A stretch of DNA of 58,812 nucleotides from NCBI GenBank assembly GCA_021810565.1, contig JAJZIM010000014.1, forward strand, positions 1 through 58,812. The letters run 5' to 3'. A model generated the notes under the pieces. The model was not told the DNA's origin, did not search any database, and worked only from the letters and a program-made list of their open reading frames with translations. Position numbers and translations under genes: made by a program. Source of the DNA: Bacillota bacterium. GTDB lineage: Bacteria > Bacillota > Sulfobacillia > JAJZIM01. Below, piece by piece: positions 17,788 to 26,213 of the stretch. Numbering within the stretch: position 1 is the stretch's first letter; each line of letters begins with the position of its first letter.

Positions 17788-18432
17788 ATGGCACCTACCG
17801 GACTCCCGCATCCCGGCGCCGTCCCGCGCGAGTGCCGGGTCGCCGTGCACGACAGCCGCGGCGCCCTGATCCTGGCCTCCTTCCTGCGCCACGCCCTGGG
17901 GTACAGCCGGCGATCCGGCGAGGGCGGACTCACCGTCCTTTGCATCGGCACCGACCGGGCCACCGGCGACGCCCTGGGCCCGCTGGTGGGTACCCTGCTG
18001 CACGAGCGGCCCCCGGCAGGGGCGGAGATCCTCGGTACCCTGGAGGCGCCGGTGCATGCCTCCAACCTGGCGGAGGTCGCCGCTGGACTGCACCGGCGTC
18101 AGCCGTCTCCCCTAGTGCTGGCCGTGGACGCCTGCCTGGGCCGCTCGGAGGCGGTGGGCACCGTCACCGCCGGCTTCGGCGCCCTGCGGCCAGGGGCGGG
18201 GGTGAACAAGATCCTGCCCGCCGTAGGCGACCTGCACGTCACCGGCACCGTGAACGTGGACGGTTTCATGGAGTATTTCGTCCTGCAGAACACCCGGCTG
18301 CATCTGGTCCTCACCATGGCCAGGCTGATCGCCCAGAGCCTGCGCCTGGCCCTGGAGGACGGGGACGCTCAAGTCTCCCCGTTGCGCCGTGCCGCCGCGA
18401 TGGCCTCCTCCTCCTCCTTGGAGAGCGGGTAG
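17788..18432 (+). CDS. yyaC: spore protease YyaC
   Basis: A 214-residue protein of the YyaC family, related to the germination/[NiFe]-hydrogenase maturation protease fold. The core is VLCIGTDRATGDALGPLVGTLL, then APVHASNL, VLAVDACLGRSEAVGTV and LRPGAGVNKILPAVGDLHVTG. Acidic residues in GTDRATGD and VDACLG are where the related proteases bind metal. ATG 17788 has GGGGAGG upstream; a longer reading to 17665 looks non-coding. Position near parB matches Bacillus. Its 3' end overlaps the DUF4446 gene by 64 bases on the other strand. Confidence 0.9.
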   Translation: MAPTGLPHPGAVPRECRVAVHDSRGALILASFLRHALGYSRRSGEGGLTVLCIGTDRATGDALGPLVGTLLHERPPAGAEILGTLEAPVHASNLAEVAAGLHRRQPSPLVLAVDACLGRSEAVGTVTAGFGALRPGAGVNKILPAVGDLHVTGTVNVDGFMEYFVLQNTRLHLVLTMARLIAQSLRLALEDGDAQVSPLRRAAAMASSSSLESG

Positions 18433-18851
18433 GAGGAGCGCCCCTCCCGCACCGGCTTGGCGAACACGCGGCTCTCCTCCCTCCCCCACAGCCCGGTAAC
18501 CACCAAGCCGTCCCCGTTGCGGTCCAGAAGCGCCACCGAGAAGCTTAGGTCGCTGCCGGCCTCCCCGAAGGCGTTGAAGCGCATGATGCCCACCTGCTGC
18601 AGGCAGCGGCCCATCTCCTGCCGCAGCTGGGCCACCCCTCGTTCGGCCTGCTCCACCGTGGCGGCCTGCTCATCCAGCGTGCGCTCGATCTCCAGCACGC
18701 CCCGGTTGCGCCGCAGCCGCTCCAGGCGGTGGGTGAACTGGGCCAGACGCCGATGCAGCGCGGTGATCCAGACCAGGATGAGGAGCACGAGGACGCTCAG
18801 GACGGGGAGCACCCCCGGCGCCAGTTGGCGTGCGATGTGCAAATAGTCCAA
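18369..18851 (-). CDS. DUF4446 family membrane-anchored protein
   Basis: A 160-residue protein with one N-terminal transmembrane helix (VLPVLSVLVLLILVWITAL), a coiled-coil region (residues 40-90) and a small conserved domain, VGIMRFNAFGEAGSDLSFSVALLD then NGDGLVVTGLWGREESR, diagnostic of DUF4446. The family is typical of Firmicutes and encoded near parB/yyaC; no function is known. The start is TTG 18851. Confidence 0.88.
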   Translation of the reverse strand: MDYLHIARQLAPGVLPVLSVLVLLILVWITALHRRLAQFTHRLERLRRNRGVLEIERTLDEQAATVEQAERGVAQLRQEMGRCLQQVGIMRFNAFGEAGSDLSFSVALLDRNGDGLVVTGLWGREESRVFAKPVREGRSSYPLSKEEEEAIAAARRNGET

Positions 18852-18874
18852 TGCCAGTCTCCTTCTCGTCTAAA

Positions 18875-18903
18875 TTGACGCTCCCGCGGGCCTCTGCTAT
18901 ATT
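18875..18903 (+). promoter_or_regulatory. larBC promoter
   Basis: TTGACG (18875-18880), 17-base spacer, TATATT (18898-18903), ending 24 bases before larB. It lies between divergent DUF4446 and larB. Confidence 0.75.
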
Positions 18904-18927
18904 CAGGCCGGAAGGAGCGTGGTTTTC

Positions 18928-19689
18928 ATGGACCGCTCCACCCTGCTCGGGCTTCTGGAGCAGGTCAGGGAAGGCACCCTAACCCCGGGATCCGCCTTGG
19001 AGCGCCTGGCCGCCTGGCCCTACGAGGACCTGGGTTTTGCCAAGGTGGACCACCACCGCTGGCTGGGGCAGGGGTTCCCCGAGGTGATCTACTGCCCCGG
19101 CAAGGCGCCGGAGCAGGTGGTCGCCATCGCCGCCCGGCTGCGCGCGGCCGGAGCCCCCGTCCTGGTCACCAGGGTGACGCCGGAGGCGCTGGCGGCCCTG
19201 GGCGAGGCCTTCCCCGACCTGGACTACCGGCCGGTGGCCCGCCTGGCCCACCTGGGCCCACCCATCGCTCCCCGCCGGCGCGGCACCGTCGCCGTGGTCA
19301 GCGCCGGCACCGCCGACCTGCCCGTGGCCGAGGAAGCCGCCGTGTGCGCCGAGGTCATGGGCAATCCCGTGGAGCGTTTGTGCGACGTGGGCATCGCCGG
19401 CCTGCACCGGTTGCTGGACCAGCGGGAGTCGTTGCGCCGCTGCCGGGTCATCGTAGCCGTGGCCGGCATGGAGGGCGCCCTGCCCAGCGTGCTGGCCGGC
19501 CTCACCCCCCGCCCGGTGGTGGCCGTGCCCACCAGCGTCGGCTACGGCGCGTCCCTGGGCGGCATCGCCGCCCTCTTGACCATGCTGAACAGCTGCGTGC
19601 CCCGGGTGGGCGTGGTCAACATCGACAACGGCTTCGGCGCGGCCTCCCTGGCCGACGCCATCAACCGCCTGGTGGAGGACCAACCGTGA
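18928..19689 (+). CDS. larB: nickel-pincer cofactor biosynthesis protein LarB
   Basis: LarB carboxylates nicotinic acid adenine dinucleotide at C5 and cleaves the phosphoanhydride, the first step toward the nickel-pincer nucleotide of lactate racemase and related enzymes. This 253-residue protein has the PurE-like C-terminal domain: AVVSAGTADLPVAEEA, AVAGMEGALPSVLAGL and VGYGASLGGIAALLTMLNSC. ATG 18928 is chosen with GGAAGGAGC upstream; GTG 18919 would be too close to that site. larC overlaps its stop. Confidence 0.95.
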   Translation: MDRSTLLGLLEQVREGTLTPGSALERLAAWPYEDLGFAKVDHHRWLGQGFPEVIYCPGKAPEQVVAIAARLRAAGAPVLVTRVTPEALAALGEAFPDLDYRPVARLAHLGPPIAPRRRGTVAVVSAGTADLPVAEEAAVCAEVMGNPVERLCDVGIAGLHRLLDQRESLRRCRVIVAVAGMEGALPSVLAGLTPRPVVAVPTSVGYGASLGGIAALLTMLNSCVPRVGVVNIDNGFGAASLADAINRLVEDQP

Positions 19690-20858
19690 GCCACCTGTAT
19701 CTGGACTGCAGCCGGGGCATCAGCGGCGACATGGCCGTGGCGGCTCTGCTGGACCTGGGCTTTCCCGAGGTGGCGTTGCGGGAGACCGTGGCGGCCCTGG
19801 GCCTGTCCGGGCAGGTTCGCCTGGCGGTGTCCGCCACCTCCCGCTGCTGCGTCGGCGCCACGGGCCTCGCCGTGTCCTGGGACGCCCCCCCACCCCTGCG
19901 CCGCCTGAGCGACGTGCTGTCCCTCATCGAGGAGGGCCGCCTGCCGGCCCCGGTGGCGGCCCGGGCCGCAGCCACCTTCCGGCTCCTGGCCGCCGCCGAG
20001 GGCCGGGTGCACCGGGTTCCTCCGGAGGAGATCCATTTCCACGAGTTGGGCGCCCTGGACACCCTGGTGGACGTGGTCGGCTTCACCGCGGGGCTGCACC
20101 ACCTGGGCGTAACGCGGGTCAGCGCCTCCCCGGTGCCGTGGTTCCGGGGCCGGGTGGCGACCAGCCACGGCCCGCTGCCGCTGCCCGCTCCCGCGGTGCT
20201 GGAACTCCTGCGGGGCGCCACCTTTTTCCCCGGCGAGGCGGAGGAGGAACTGGTGACCCCCACCGGCGCCGCCCTGCTGGCCACCCACGCCGCCTCCTTC
20301 GGACCGCCCCCGCCGCTGCGTCTGACGGCGGTGGGCTACGGGGCGGGAACACGGGACGGTTCCCTTTTGCGGGCCGTCTTGGGCGAAGAATACCCCGGAG
20401 CCACCGAAGCAGGGTGGGAGGAGATCGTCGTGCTGGAGACCAACCTGGACGACCTGGACCCCCGCCTGTACCCACCCCTCCTGGAGCGCCTGCTGGGCGA
20501 GGGCGCCCTGGACGCCTTCCTCACCCCGACCCTGATGAAGAAGGGAAGGCCGGGAACGCAGCTGACTGCCCTCGCTCCCCCCGCCGCCGCCCCCGCCCTG
20601 TGCGACCTGCTGCTGCGGGAGACCAGCACCTTGGGGGTGCGGGTCCGTCCGGTCCGACGGCGCACCGCGGGCCGACAGATCCGTCCGGTGGAGACCGCCT
20701 ACGGAACGGTGCGGGTGAAGCTGTCGCTGCTGGACGGCACGGTGGTGGGAGCCACCCCGGAGCTGGAGGACTGCCGCATCCTGGCGCAAGAACGAAGCGT
20801 ACCCCTGAAGCGCGTCCTGGCGGCGGCCCAGGCGGCGGCCGCCGCCCTCCTCCCCTAA
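19686..20858 (+). CDS. larC: nickel insertion protein LarC (single reading frame)
   Basis: LarC uses CTP to insert nickel into the dithio-pincer precursor. The 390-residue protein begins LYLDCSRGISGDMAVAAL and contains EIHFHELGALDTLVDVVG, VTPTGAALLATHA and the C-terminal ETNLDDLDPRLYPPLLERLL and TPTLMKKGRPG. In Lactobacillus the protein is made from two frames by programmed frameshift; here it is one continuous frame. GTG 19686 overlaps the larB stop (GTGA). larE, needed for sulfur insertion, and a larA-type enzyme are not in the window. Confidence 0.94.
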   Translation: MSHLYLDCSRGISGDMAVAALLDLGFPEVALRETVAALGLSGQVRLAVSATSRCCVGATGLAVSWDAPPPLRRLSDVLSLIEEGRLPAPVAARAAATFRLLAAAEGRVHRVPPEEIHFHELGALDTLVDVVGFTAGLHHLGVTRVSASPVPWFRGRVATSHGPLPLPAPAVLELLRGATFFPGEAEEELVTPTGAALLATHAASFGPPPPLRLTAVGYGAGTRDGSLLRAVLGEEYPGATEAGWEEIVVLETNLDDLDPRLYPPLLERLLGEGALDAFLTPTLMKKGRPGTQLTALAPPAAAPALCDLLLRETSTLGVRVRPVRRRTAGRQIRPVETAYGTVRVKLSLLDGTVVGATPELEDCRILAQERSVPLKRVLAAAQAAAAALLP

Positions 20859-21709
20859 CCTCCCCCGGATGTTCCACGTGGAACATCGCCCAGGATCACG
20901 GCCGCCAGCCGGTCCAGGTCCTCCAGGTCGGAGAAGGCGATCTCCACGGTGCCTCTCCCGCGACCCATGCGGATGACCGTAGGCGACCCCAGCCGACGCA
21001 TGAAGGCCTCGGCCAGCGCCCGCACCTCCGGATCGCCCGCGGACCGCGGTGCGGGCCTGCGCCCCACGCGCCGCACCACCTCCTCCGTCTCCTTGACCGA
21101 CATGCCGCGGGCCGCCGCTCGCGTCGCCAGCTCCCGCCGCCCCGCCCCGGCGGGCAGACCGAGGAGCACCTTGCCGTGGCCGGCGCTGAGCTCCCCCCGG
21201 GCCAGCAGCTGCCGCACCTCCGGCTCCAGAGTCAAGAGGCGCAGCGCGTTGGCCACGTAGGGCCGGCTCTTCCCCACCGCCTGCGCCACCGCCTCCTGGG
21301 TTAGCTGAAAGTCGTCTATCAGGCGGCGGTAGGCCGCGGCCTCCTCCAGGGGATTGAGATCCGCCCGCTGCAGGTTCTCGATCAGGGCCAACTCCAGCAT
21401 TCGCCGATCATCCAGCTCTCGCACCACCGCCGGCACCCGGGAAAGGCCCAGCAGCTTGGCCGCCCTCCAGCGCCGCTCCCCCGCCACCAGTTGGTAACCC
21501 GCACCGACCCGCCGCAGCACCAGGGGCTGCAGGATGCCGTGCTCTCGGATGGACGCGGCCAGCTCGGCCAGCTCCGCTTCCCGGAACTCCCGGCGGGGCT
21601 GGAAGGGGTTCGGCTCGATTCGGGAAACCTCCACCTCCCCCTCGCCCGGGACCTCGGTCACCTCCGGCAGCAGGGCCTCCAAGCCCTTCCCCAATCCCCG
21701 CTTAACCAC
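20855..21709 (-). CDS. parB: ParB/Spo0J chromosome partition protein
   Basis: A 284-residue CTP-dependent clamp that loads at parS and spreads, feeding ParA and SMC. It has the N-terminal ParB/Srx domain with GERRWRA (CTP-binding box C) and ENLQRADLNPLEEA, then a HTH (LTQEAVAQAVGKSRPYVANAL) and a dimerisation tail. GTG 21709 overlaps the end of parA by eight bases. A perfect parS lies inside its own last codons. It converges on larC with a four-base overlap. Confidence 0.96.
   Translation of the reverse strand: MVKRGLGKGLEALLPEVTEVPGEGEVEVSRIEPNPFQPRREFREAELAELAASIREHGILQPLVLRRVGAGYQLVAGERRWRAAKLLGLSRVPAVVRELDDRRMLELALIENLQRADLNPLEEAAAYRRLIDDFQLTQEAVAQAVGKSRPYVANALRLLTLEPEVRQLLARGELSAGHGKVLLGLPAGAGRRELATRAAARGMSVKETEEVVRRVGRRPAPRSAGDPEVRALAEAFMRRLGSPTVIRMGRGRGTVEIAFSDLEDLDRLAAVILGDVPRGTSGGG
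20870..20885. other. parS centromere-like site
   Basis: TGTTCCACGTGGAACA is a perfect 16-base palindrome matching the Firmicutes parS consensus TGTTNCACGTGAAACA. It lies in the 3' end of parB, where it encodes VPRGT, about 6.4 kb from dnaA. No second copy was noticed in the window. Confidence 0.93.
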
Positions 21710-22463
21710 CCCTCATCACCTCCGCCGCCAGTTCCCGGTACACCTCCGCCCCCCGGGACCGGGGGTCGTATCGCAGGATGGGCAGCCCATGGCTGGGCGC
21801 CTCCGCCAAGCGCACGTTGCGCGGCACCACCGACTGGTACACCTTCCCCCGGAAATGCCGCTTGACCTCGTCCACCACCTGGATGGACAGGTTGGTGCGC
21901 CCGTCGAACATGGTCAGCAGCACCCCCTCCAGCTCCAGTTGCGGGTTCAAGTGCTTCTGCACCAGCCGCACGGTGTGCATCAGCTGACTCAGACCCTCCA
22001 AGGCGTAGTACTCGCACTGGATGGGAATGAGCACCGAATCCGCGGCCGTCAGGGCGTTCAAGGTCAAAAGGCCCAGGGAGGGAGGACAGTCCACCAGCAG
22101 AAAGTCGTAGCGGGAGCGCACGGCCTGCAGCGCCTGCCGCAGGCGCGTCTCCCGCGCCACCGCCCCCACCAGCTCTATCTCCGCCCCCGCCAGGTCGAGG
22201 GTGGCCGGCACCAAGTGCAGATCAGCCACCGCCGTCGGCACCACCGCGTCGACGATGGATGCCTGCTCCAAAAGCACCTGGTAGATGGAGGTCTCCACCG
22301 CCGCCTTGTCCACTCCCAGCCCGGCGGTGGTGTTTCCCTGCGGATCGCTGTCCACGGCCAGCACCCGTCGCCTGGCATCCGCCAGGTAGGCGCCCAGGTT
22401 GATCACGGTGGTGGTCTTCCCCACCCCGCCCTTCTGATTGGCAACCGCGACCACCTTGCCCAC
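21702..22463 (-). CDS. parA: ParA/Soj chromosome partition ATPase
   Basis: A 253-residue ATPase with deviant Walker A NQKGGVGKTTTVINLG, Walker A' VDSDPQGNTTAGLG and Walker B DFLLVDCPPSLG. It dimerises on DNA with ATP and is stimulated by ParB; in spore formers Soj also controls DnaA. The start is GTG 22463 with AGGGGGAG in front, giving the usual VGKVVAVANQKGG beginning; an upstream ATG (22526) adds a tail unlike the family. Confidence 0.96.
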   Translation of the reverse strand: MGKVVAVANQKGGVGKTTTVINLGAYLADARRRVLAVDSDPQGNTTAGLGVDKAAVETSIYQVLLEQASIVDAVVPTAVADLHLVPATLDLAGAEIELVGAVARETRLRQALQAVRSRYDFLLVDCPPSLGLLTLNALTAADSVLIPIQCEYYALEGLSQLMHTVRLVQKHLNPQLELEGVLLTMFDGRTNLSIQVVDEVKRHFRGKVYQSVVPRNVRLAEAPSHGLPILRYDPRSRGAEVYRELAAEVMRGG

Positions 22464-22569
22464 ATCGCTCCCCCTGCCCGCGCCGTCCTGGGCCGGCCTT
22501 AGCTCGGCGCACCGGATATCTTCCACATCCCCCGCCGCATTCCCTCCCGAAACGGCAAAAGAGACGGAC

Positions 22570-23304
22570 CTACCGCGAGGCGCTGTGGTAGAGCACCACG
22601 ATGTCGACCCGGCGGTTCGCCTGCCGGCCCGCGGGAGTGGCGTTGGTGGCCACGGGGTGGTACTTGCCGAAGCCGCTGGCCGACAAGCGGGTCGGGGCCA
22701 CCCCTTGCCCCACCAGGAAATGCACCACGGCGGTGGCCCGCAGCAGGGAGAGCTCCCAATTGGACGGGAAGCGGGCCGTGCGGATCGGCCGACTGTCGGT
22801 GTAGCCTTGCACCGCCACCTGGTTGGGCAGTTGCCGCAAAAGGGCGGCTACCGCAGTCAGGGTTCGGCGCGCTCCGGGCAGCAGGGTGTCCTGGGCCGAG
22901 GGGAACAGCGCCTGCCCGGGGATGCTCACCACCACCCCCTGAGGAACCAGCCGCACGCTGGTCTGGTCGGCCAGCTGCCGCTGGCGAATCAGCAGCTTGA
23001 GCTGCTCGTACAGCTGCGCCAGCGCGGGAGCCGCGGGGTTCGTAGCCGTGCTCTGGGTCCCCAGGCGCCGGTTCTGCGGCATCTGGGTGGTCACATGCAC
23101 GATGGCCGGTCGACCGTTGAATGCCTGGCGCATGGAGGTGGACAAAAGCTCGTACCGCTGGGTGTTGATGCTAGAGATGGCGTACATGATGACGAAGAAG
23201 GCCATCAGGAGGGTGATCAGGTCGGCATAGGTCAAGAGCCACCGCATCATGCCGGTGGCCTCGTGGGCCGCCTGGTCCGACCCTCCCCGCCTGCGCTTGC
23301 GCAT
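22570..23304 (-). CDS. motB: flagellar motor stator protein MotB
   Basis: A 244-residue stator subunit: cytoplasmic basic N-terminus, one transmembrane helix WLLTYADLITLLMAFFVIMYA carrying the proton-binding Asp, and a periplasmic OmpA-like peptidoglycan-binding domain (VQGYTDSRPIRTARFPSNWE, SASGFGKYHPVATN). It starts 15 bases after motA. Placement between rsmG and parA is not the usual Firmicutes location; no other flagellar gene is in the window. Confidence 0.93.
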   Translation of the reverse strand: MRKRRRGGSDQAAHEATGMMRWLLTYADLITLLMAFFVIMYAISSINTQRYELLSTSMRQAFNGRPAIVHVTTQMPQNRRLGTQSTATNPAAPALAQLYEQLKLLIRQRQLADQTSVRLVPQGVVVSIPGQALFPSAQDTLLPGARRTLTAVAALLRQLPNQVAVQGYTDSRPIRTARFPSNWELSLLRATAVVHFLVGQGVAPTRLSASGFGKYHPVATNATPAGRQANRRVDIVVLYHSASR

Positions 23305-23319
23305 CTTCCTCGGCTCCCC

Positions 23320-24126
23320 TCAGTCCGCCACGTCCCGCTGCTCCCCGCCCTGGGCGCCGCCCCGCTCCCGGTGCCGCCGGTCCCCGGGGGGCAGGAAGGC
23401 CAGGAGCTTCTCCTCCAGCATCCGCGGGTTCTCTCCCGCCTGGATGGACAGGATCCCCTCCAACATGATCTCCCTCACCAGCACCTCCTGGCGGTGCCGG
23501 TTCTTCAACTTGGCCGCCAGCGGCAGCCAGAAAAGGTTGGCCGTGCCGATGCCGTAGAGCGTGGCGGTGAAGGCGGTGGCGATGGCCGGTCCCAGCGCTG
23601 CGGCGTTGGTCAGGTTGGCCAGCACGTGGACCAGCCCCATGACCGTCCCCATGATGCCCATGGTGGGGGCATACCCGCCGGCGATCTCCAAGATCGAGGC
23701 GGCGTTCTTATGACGATCCTCCAGAAAGGACAGCTCCGTCTCCATCAGATTCTTCACCAACTCGGGGTCCACCCCGTCCACCACCGCCTCCAGCCCGGAC
23801 CGGGCGAAACGGTCATCCAGCTCGTCCAGCCGCGCCTCCAGGGCCAGGAGTCCCTCGCGCCGGGCGAACTCGGCGAAGGTCACCAGTTTGTGGATCACCT
23901 CCACCGGGTCCATCTCGTGGGCCACGAAGGCGATCCGGAACAGCTGCCCCACCGCCCGCAGATCCTTGCCCCGGAAGGAAATGACGGTGGCGGCGATGGT
24001 GCCCCCGAAGACCAGCACGAAAGCGGACAGGTTCATCAGGGACAAAAGCGATCCCTTGTCGATGAACACCGACACCAACAAGGCGACCACGGCCCCGATT
24101 AACCCCAGCACGGTGGTAAGATCCAA
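23320..24126 (-). CDS. motA: flagellar motor stator protein MotA
   Basis: A membrane stator subunit with four hydrophobic segments (VLGLIGAVVALLVSVFI, SAFVLVFGGTIAATVIS, GYAPTMGIMGTVMGLVHVL, IATAFTATLYGIGTANLFWLP). The large cytoplasmic loop carries the charged residues that contact FliG. TTG 24126 is chosen because GGAGGGGGG lies about ten bases upstream; GTG 24150 would add eight residues and start upstream of that site. It forms a pair with motB and may be read through from rsmG, 62 bases upstream. Length 268 residues. Confidence 0.92.
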   Translation of the reverse strand: MDLTTVLGLIGAVVALLVSVFIDKGSLLSLMNLSAFVLVFGGTIAATVISFRGKDLRAVGQLFRIAFVAHEMDPVEVIHKLVTFAEFARREGLLALEARLDELDDRFARSGLEAVVDGVDPELVKNLMETELSFLEDRHKNAASILEIAGGYAPTMGIMGTVMGLVHVLANLTNAAALGPAIATAFTATLYGIGTANLFWLPLAAKLKNRHRQEVLVREIMLEGILSIQAGENPRMLEEKLLAFLPPGDRRHRERGGAQGGEQRDVAD

Positions 24127-24188
24127 GGGTGACCCCCCTCCGCTCAGCACCCGCCTTTATCTTTTATCGAGCGAATCCCCCAAGGATT

Positions 24189-24884
24189 TTAGCGCCCGGC
24201 CAGCGGCCGCCGGGAGGGCACCCCGGCGCGCCGCGGCAGTTCTGCAGGGGTGGGGCGCACCTTGCGGTAGATCACAATCCGCCGTGGTCCGCCCCCCAGG
24301 GGCAGCCGGTACTCGTAGGCACTCTCCCGGCGTGCCCCCAACCGCGCGGCCACTTCAGGCGCCGCCGAGTCGCCGCGCGTCCCCTCCATGGCCAAAAACA
24401 CCCCGCCCGGGGACACGAAGGGCAGGGCATACTCCAGCACCACCGCGGGGGGAGCGACCGCCCGGGCCACCACGGCGGCGAAGCTCTCCCGCACCCCCAG
24501 GCGGTGCCCCCAGTCCTCCGCCCGCCCCTCCAGCACGACCGCCTCCGTCAGGTCCAACACGCGCAGCAGCCGCTCCAAGAACGCGGCCCGCCGGCGGGAA
24601 CTCTCCAGCAGGGTCAGGGACAGGTCGCCGCGCACGATCCGGATGGGCACCCCGGGAAAGCCGCCGCCGGAACCCACATCCAAGAGCCGCCCGCCAGCGG
24701 GCAGCGCACCGCTGGCCACGCAGGCCAGGGAGTCCAGGAAATGGCCCACCCGCACCGCGTCGGGCGCTTCCATGGCGGTGAGTCCCGCCCGGGGATTCCC
24801 CGCCGCCAACTCCCGCAGATACAACTCGAAAGCCGCCGCCTCCCGCGGCCCCAAGGCCACGCCCAACTCCTTGGCCAAGTCCAC
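24189..24884 (-). CDS. rsmG: 16S rRNA (guanine-527-N7)-methyltransferase RsmG
   Basis: Methylates G527 in the 530 loop of 16S rRNA using S-adenosylmethionine. The SAM-binding region reads LLDVGSGGGFPGVPIRIV, followed by LTLLESSRRRAAFLERLL and VVARAVAPPAVVLEYALPFV. The start is uncertain: GTG 24884 has GGAGGAG nine bases upstream (231 residues), while CTG 24902 has GGGAGG and is in frame. rsmG directly follows jag; mnmE and mnmG, which usually lie between them, are absent. Confidence 0.93.
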   Translation of the reverse strand: MDLAKELGVALGPREAAAFELYLRELAAGNPRAGLTAMEAPDAVRVGHFLDSLACVASGALPAGGRLLDVGSGGGFPGVPIRIVRGDLSLTLLESSRRRAAFLERLLRVLDLTEAVVLEGRAEDWGHRLGVRESFAAVVARAVAPPAVVLEYALPFVSPGGVFLAMEGTRGDSAAPEVAARLGARRESAYEYRLPLGGGPRRIVIYRKVRPTPAELPRRAGVPSRRPLAGR

Positions 24885-24940
24885 GAAAGCCGACTCCTCC
24901 AGCGCCCTTCGCCTCCCATAAAAAAAGGGTGGCCCGCACC

Positions 24941-25561
24941 CTACCGCCGCGGTTCGATCACCACCCGCCGGTGCGGCTCCTCCCCCTCGCTGTGGGTCTC
25001 CACCGCCGCCAGCTCCTGCAAGGCCAGATGCACCACCTTGCGCTCGTGGGCGTTCATAGCCTCCAGCACGGCCCTTTCTCCGGTCCGCTGCACCTTCTCC
25101 GCCACCTGCAGGGCCAGGTGCCGGACGGCCTGCTCCCGCTTGGCCCGAAAGCCATCCACATCCACCACCAGGCGCTTGCCTCCGCCCACTGCCCGGGAGG
25201 TGGCCACATTCAAGAGGAACTGCAGCGCGTCCAAAACCTCCCCCTGCTTGCCGATCAGCCTGACCGTGGCTTCGCCGGAGACCTCCAGGCGCAGACACTC
25301 CTCCTCCTCCGCCCCGTCCACCACCGCTTCGAAACCCAGCGCGGTCAAAAGCCGCATCAAAAAGTCTCGCGCCGTATCCAGCTTGTCCACCAGGGGCGAT
25401 ACCCGCACCAGCGCCTCCTTGTTCCCCAGGAGGCCGAAAAGCCCCCTGCTACCCTCGTCCAGCACCTCCACCTGCGCGTGCTCTCGCGCCAGGCCCAATT
25501 CCGCCAGGGCGGCAGCGGTCGCCTCCTCCACCGTCCGCCCGCTCTTCTCCAACGCCTTCAT
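24941..25561 (-). CDS. jag: RNA-binding protein Jag/KhpB
   Basis: A 206-residue protein with an N-terminal Jag domain (MKALEKSGRTVEEATAAAL and GLFGLLGNKEALV), a KH domain (RLIGKQGEVLDALQFLLN) and a C-terminal R3H domain (MNAHERKVVHLALQE). KhpB binds RNA with KhpA and is linked to cell division and envelope growth. Its ATG overlaps the yidC stop (ATGA), the standard pairing of membrane insertase and Jag. Confidence 0.95.
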   Translation of the reverse strand: MKALEKSGRTVEEATAAALAELGLAREHAQVEVLDEGSRGLFGLLGNKEALVRVSPLVDKLDTARDFLMRLLTALGFEAVVDGAEEEECLRLEVSGEATVRLIGKQGEVLDALQFLLNVATSRAVGGGKRLVVDVDGFRAKREQAVRHLALQVAEKVQRTGERAVLEAMNAHERKVVHLALQELAAVETHSEGEEPHRRVVIEPRR

Positions 25562-26205
25562 GAATGCGTTACCCCTCCCTTGAGTCCCGGCAGGTGCTTC
25601 AGCAGGACGACCTGCTGCGCATAGGTGAAGAGGTTGCTCACCACCCAGTACAGGGACAGGCCGGCGGCGTAGTTGGCGCTGAAATATCCGAAGACCACCG
25701 GCAGGATGAGGAAGGTGATCCGTTGCGAGGAATCCGTGGTGGTGGTGGGTGATGCAAAGCGCATGGACAGGTAGGTGGTCACCGCCACCAAGACCGCCAT
25801 CACGTAGCTGGGGTCGGGATGGCTGAGGCTCGGGATCCAGAGGAATCCAGCCGACGCGGCGATGTAGTGGTAATCCCGAAAGGTGTAGAACAGCGCCCAG
25901 AGAAAGGGCATCTGCAGCAAGAGGGGCAGACATCCCGCCGCCGGGTTTACATTGTTCTTCTTCCAAAGCGCCAGGATCTCCTTCTGCTGACGCTGCGGAT
26001 CCTGCTTGAATTTCTCCTGCAGCTTCTTCATGGCCGGCCCGATCTCGGCCATCTTTCGGGTCATACGCAACTGCGGGATGGTCAGGGGTACCAGCACCAG
26101 GCGCAGGAGCAAGGTGAGCAGGATGATAGCCAACCCGTAGCTGCCGAACCAGTGGAACAACACCGTCAGCAAGGTACCCAACAGCCCGCTCAGCTGGGTG
26201 ATCAC
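25558..26205 (-). CDS. yidC: membrane protein insertase YidC/SpoIIIJ
   Basis: A short Gram-positive YidC (215 residues) with the five-helix core. The groove arginine is in LLLRLVLVPLTIPQ, the coiled-coil hairpin is QLRMTRKMAEIGPAMKKLQEKF, and the later helices include PLLLQMPFLWALFYTF and GLSLYWVVSNLF. No signal peptide or lipobox is apparent. GTG 26205 is given as start, but CTG 26217 overlaps the yidD stop (CTGA), has AGGTGA six bases upstream and would add four residues. It inserts proteins alone or with SecYEG and is needed in the forespore. Confidence 0.95.
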   Translation of the reverse strand: MITQLSGLLGTLLTVLFHWFGSYGLAIILLTLLLRLVLVPLTIPQLRMTRKMAEIGPAMKKLQEKFKQDPQRQQKEILALWKKNNVNPAAGCLPLLLQMPFLWALFYTFRDYHYIAASAGFLWIPSLSHPDPSYVMAVLVAVTTYLSMRFASPTTTTDSSQRITFLILPVVFGYFSANYAAGLSLYWVVSNLFTYAQQVVLLKHLPGLKGGVTHS

Positions 26206-26213
26206 CGGAATGT

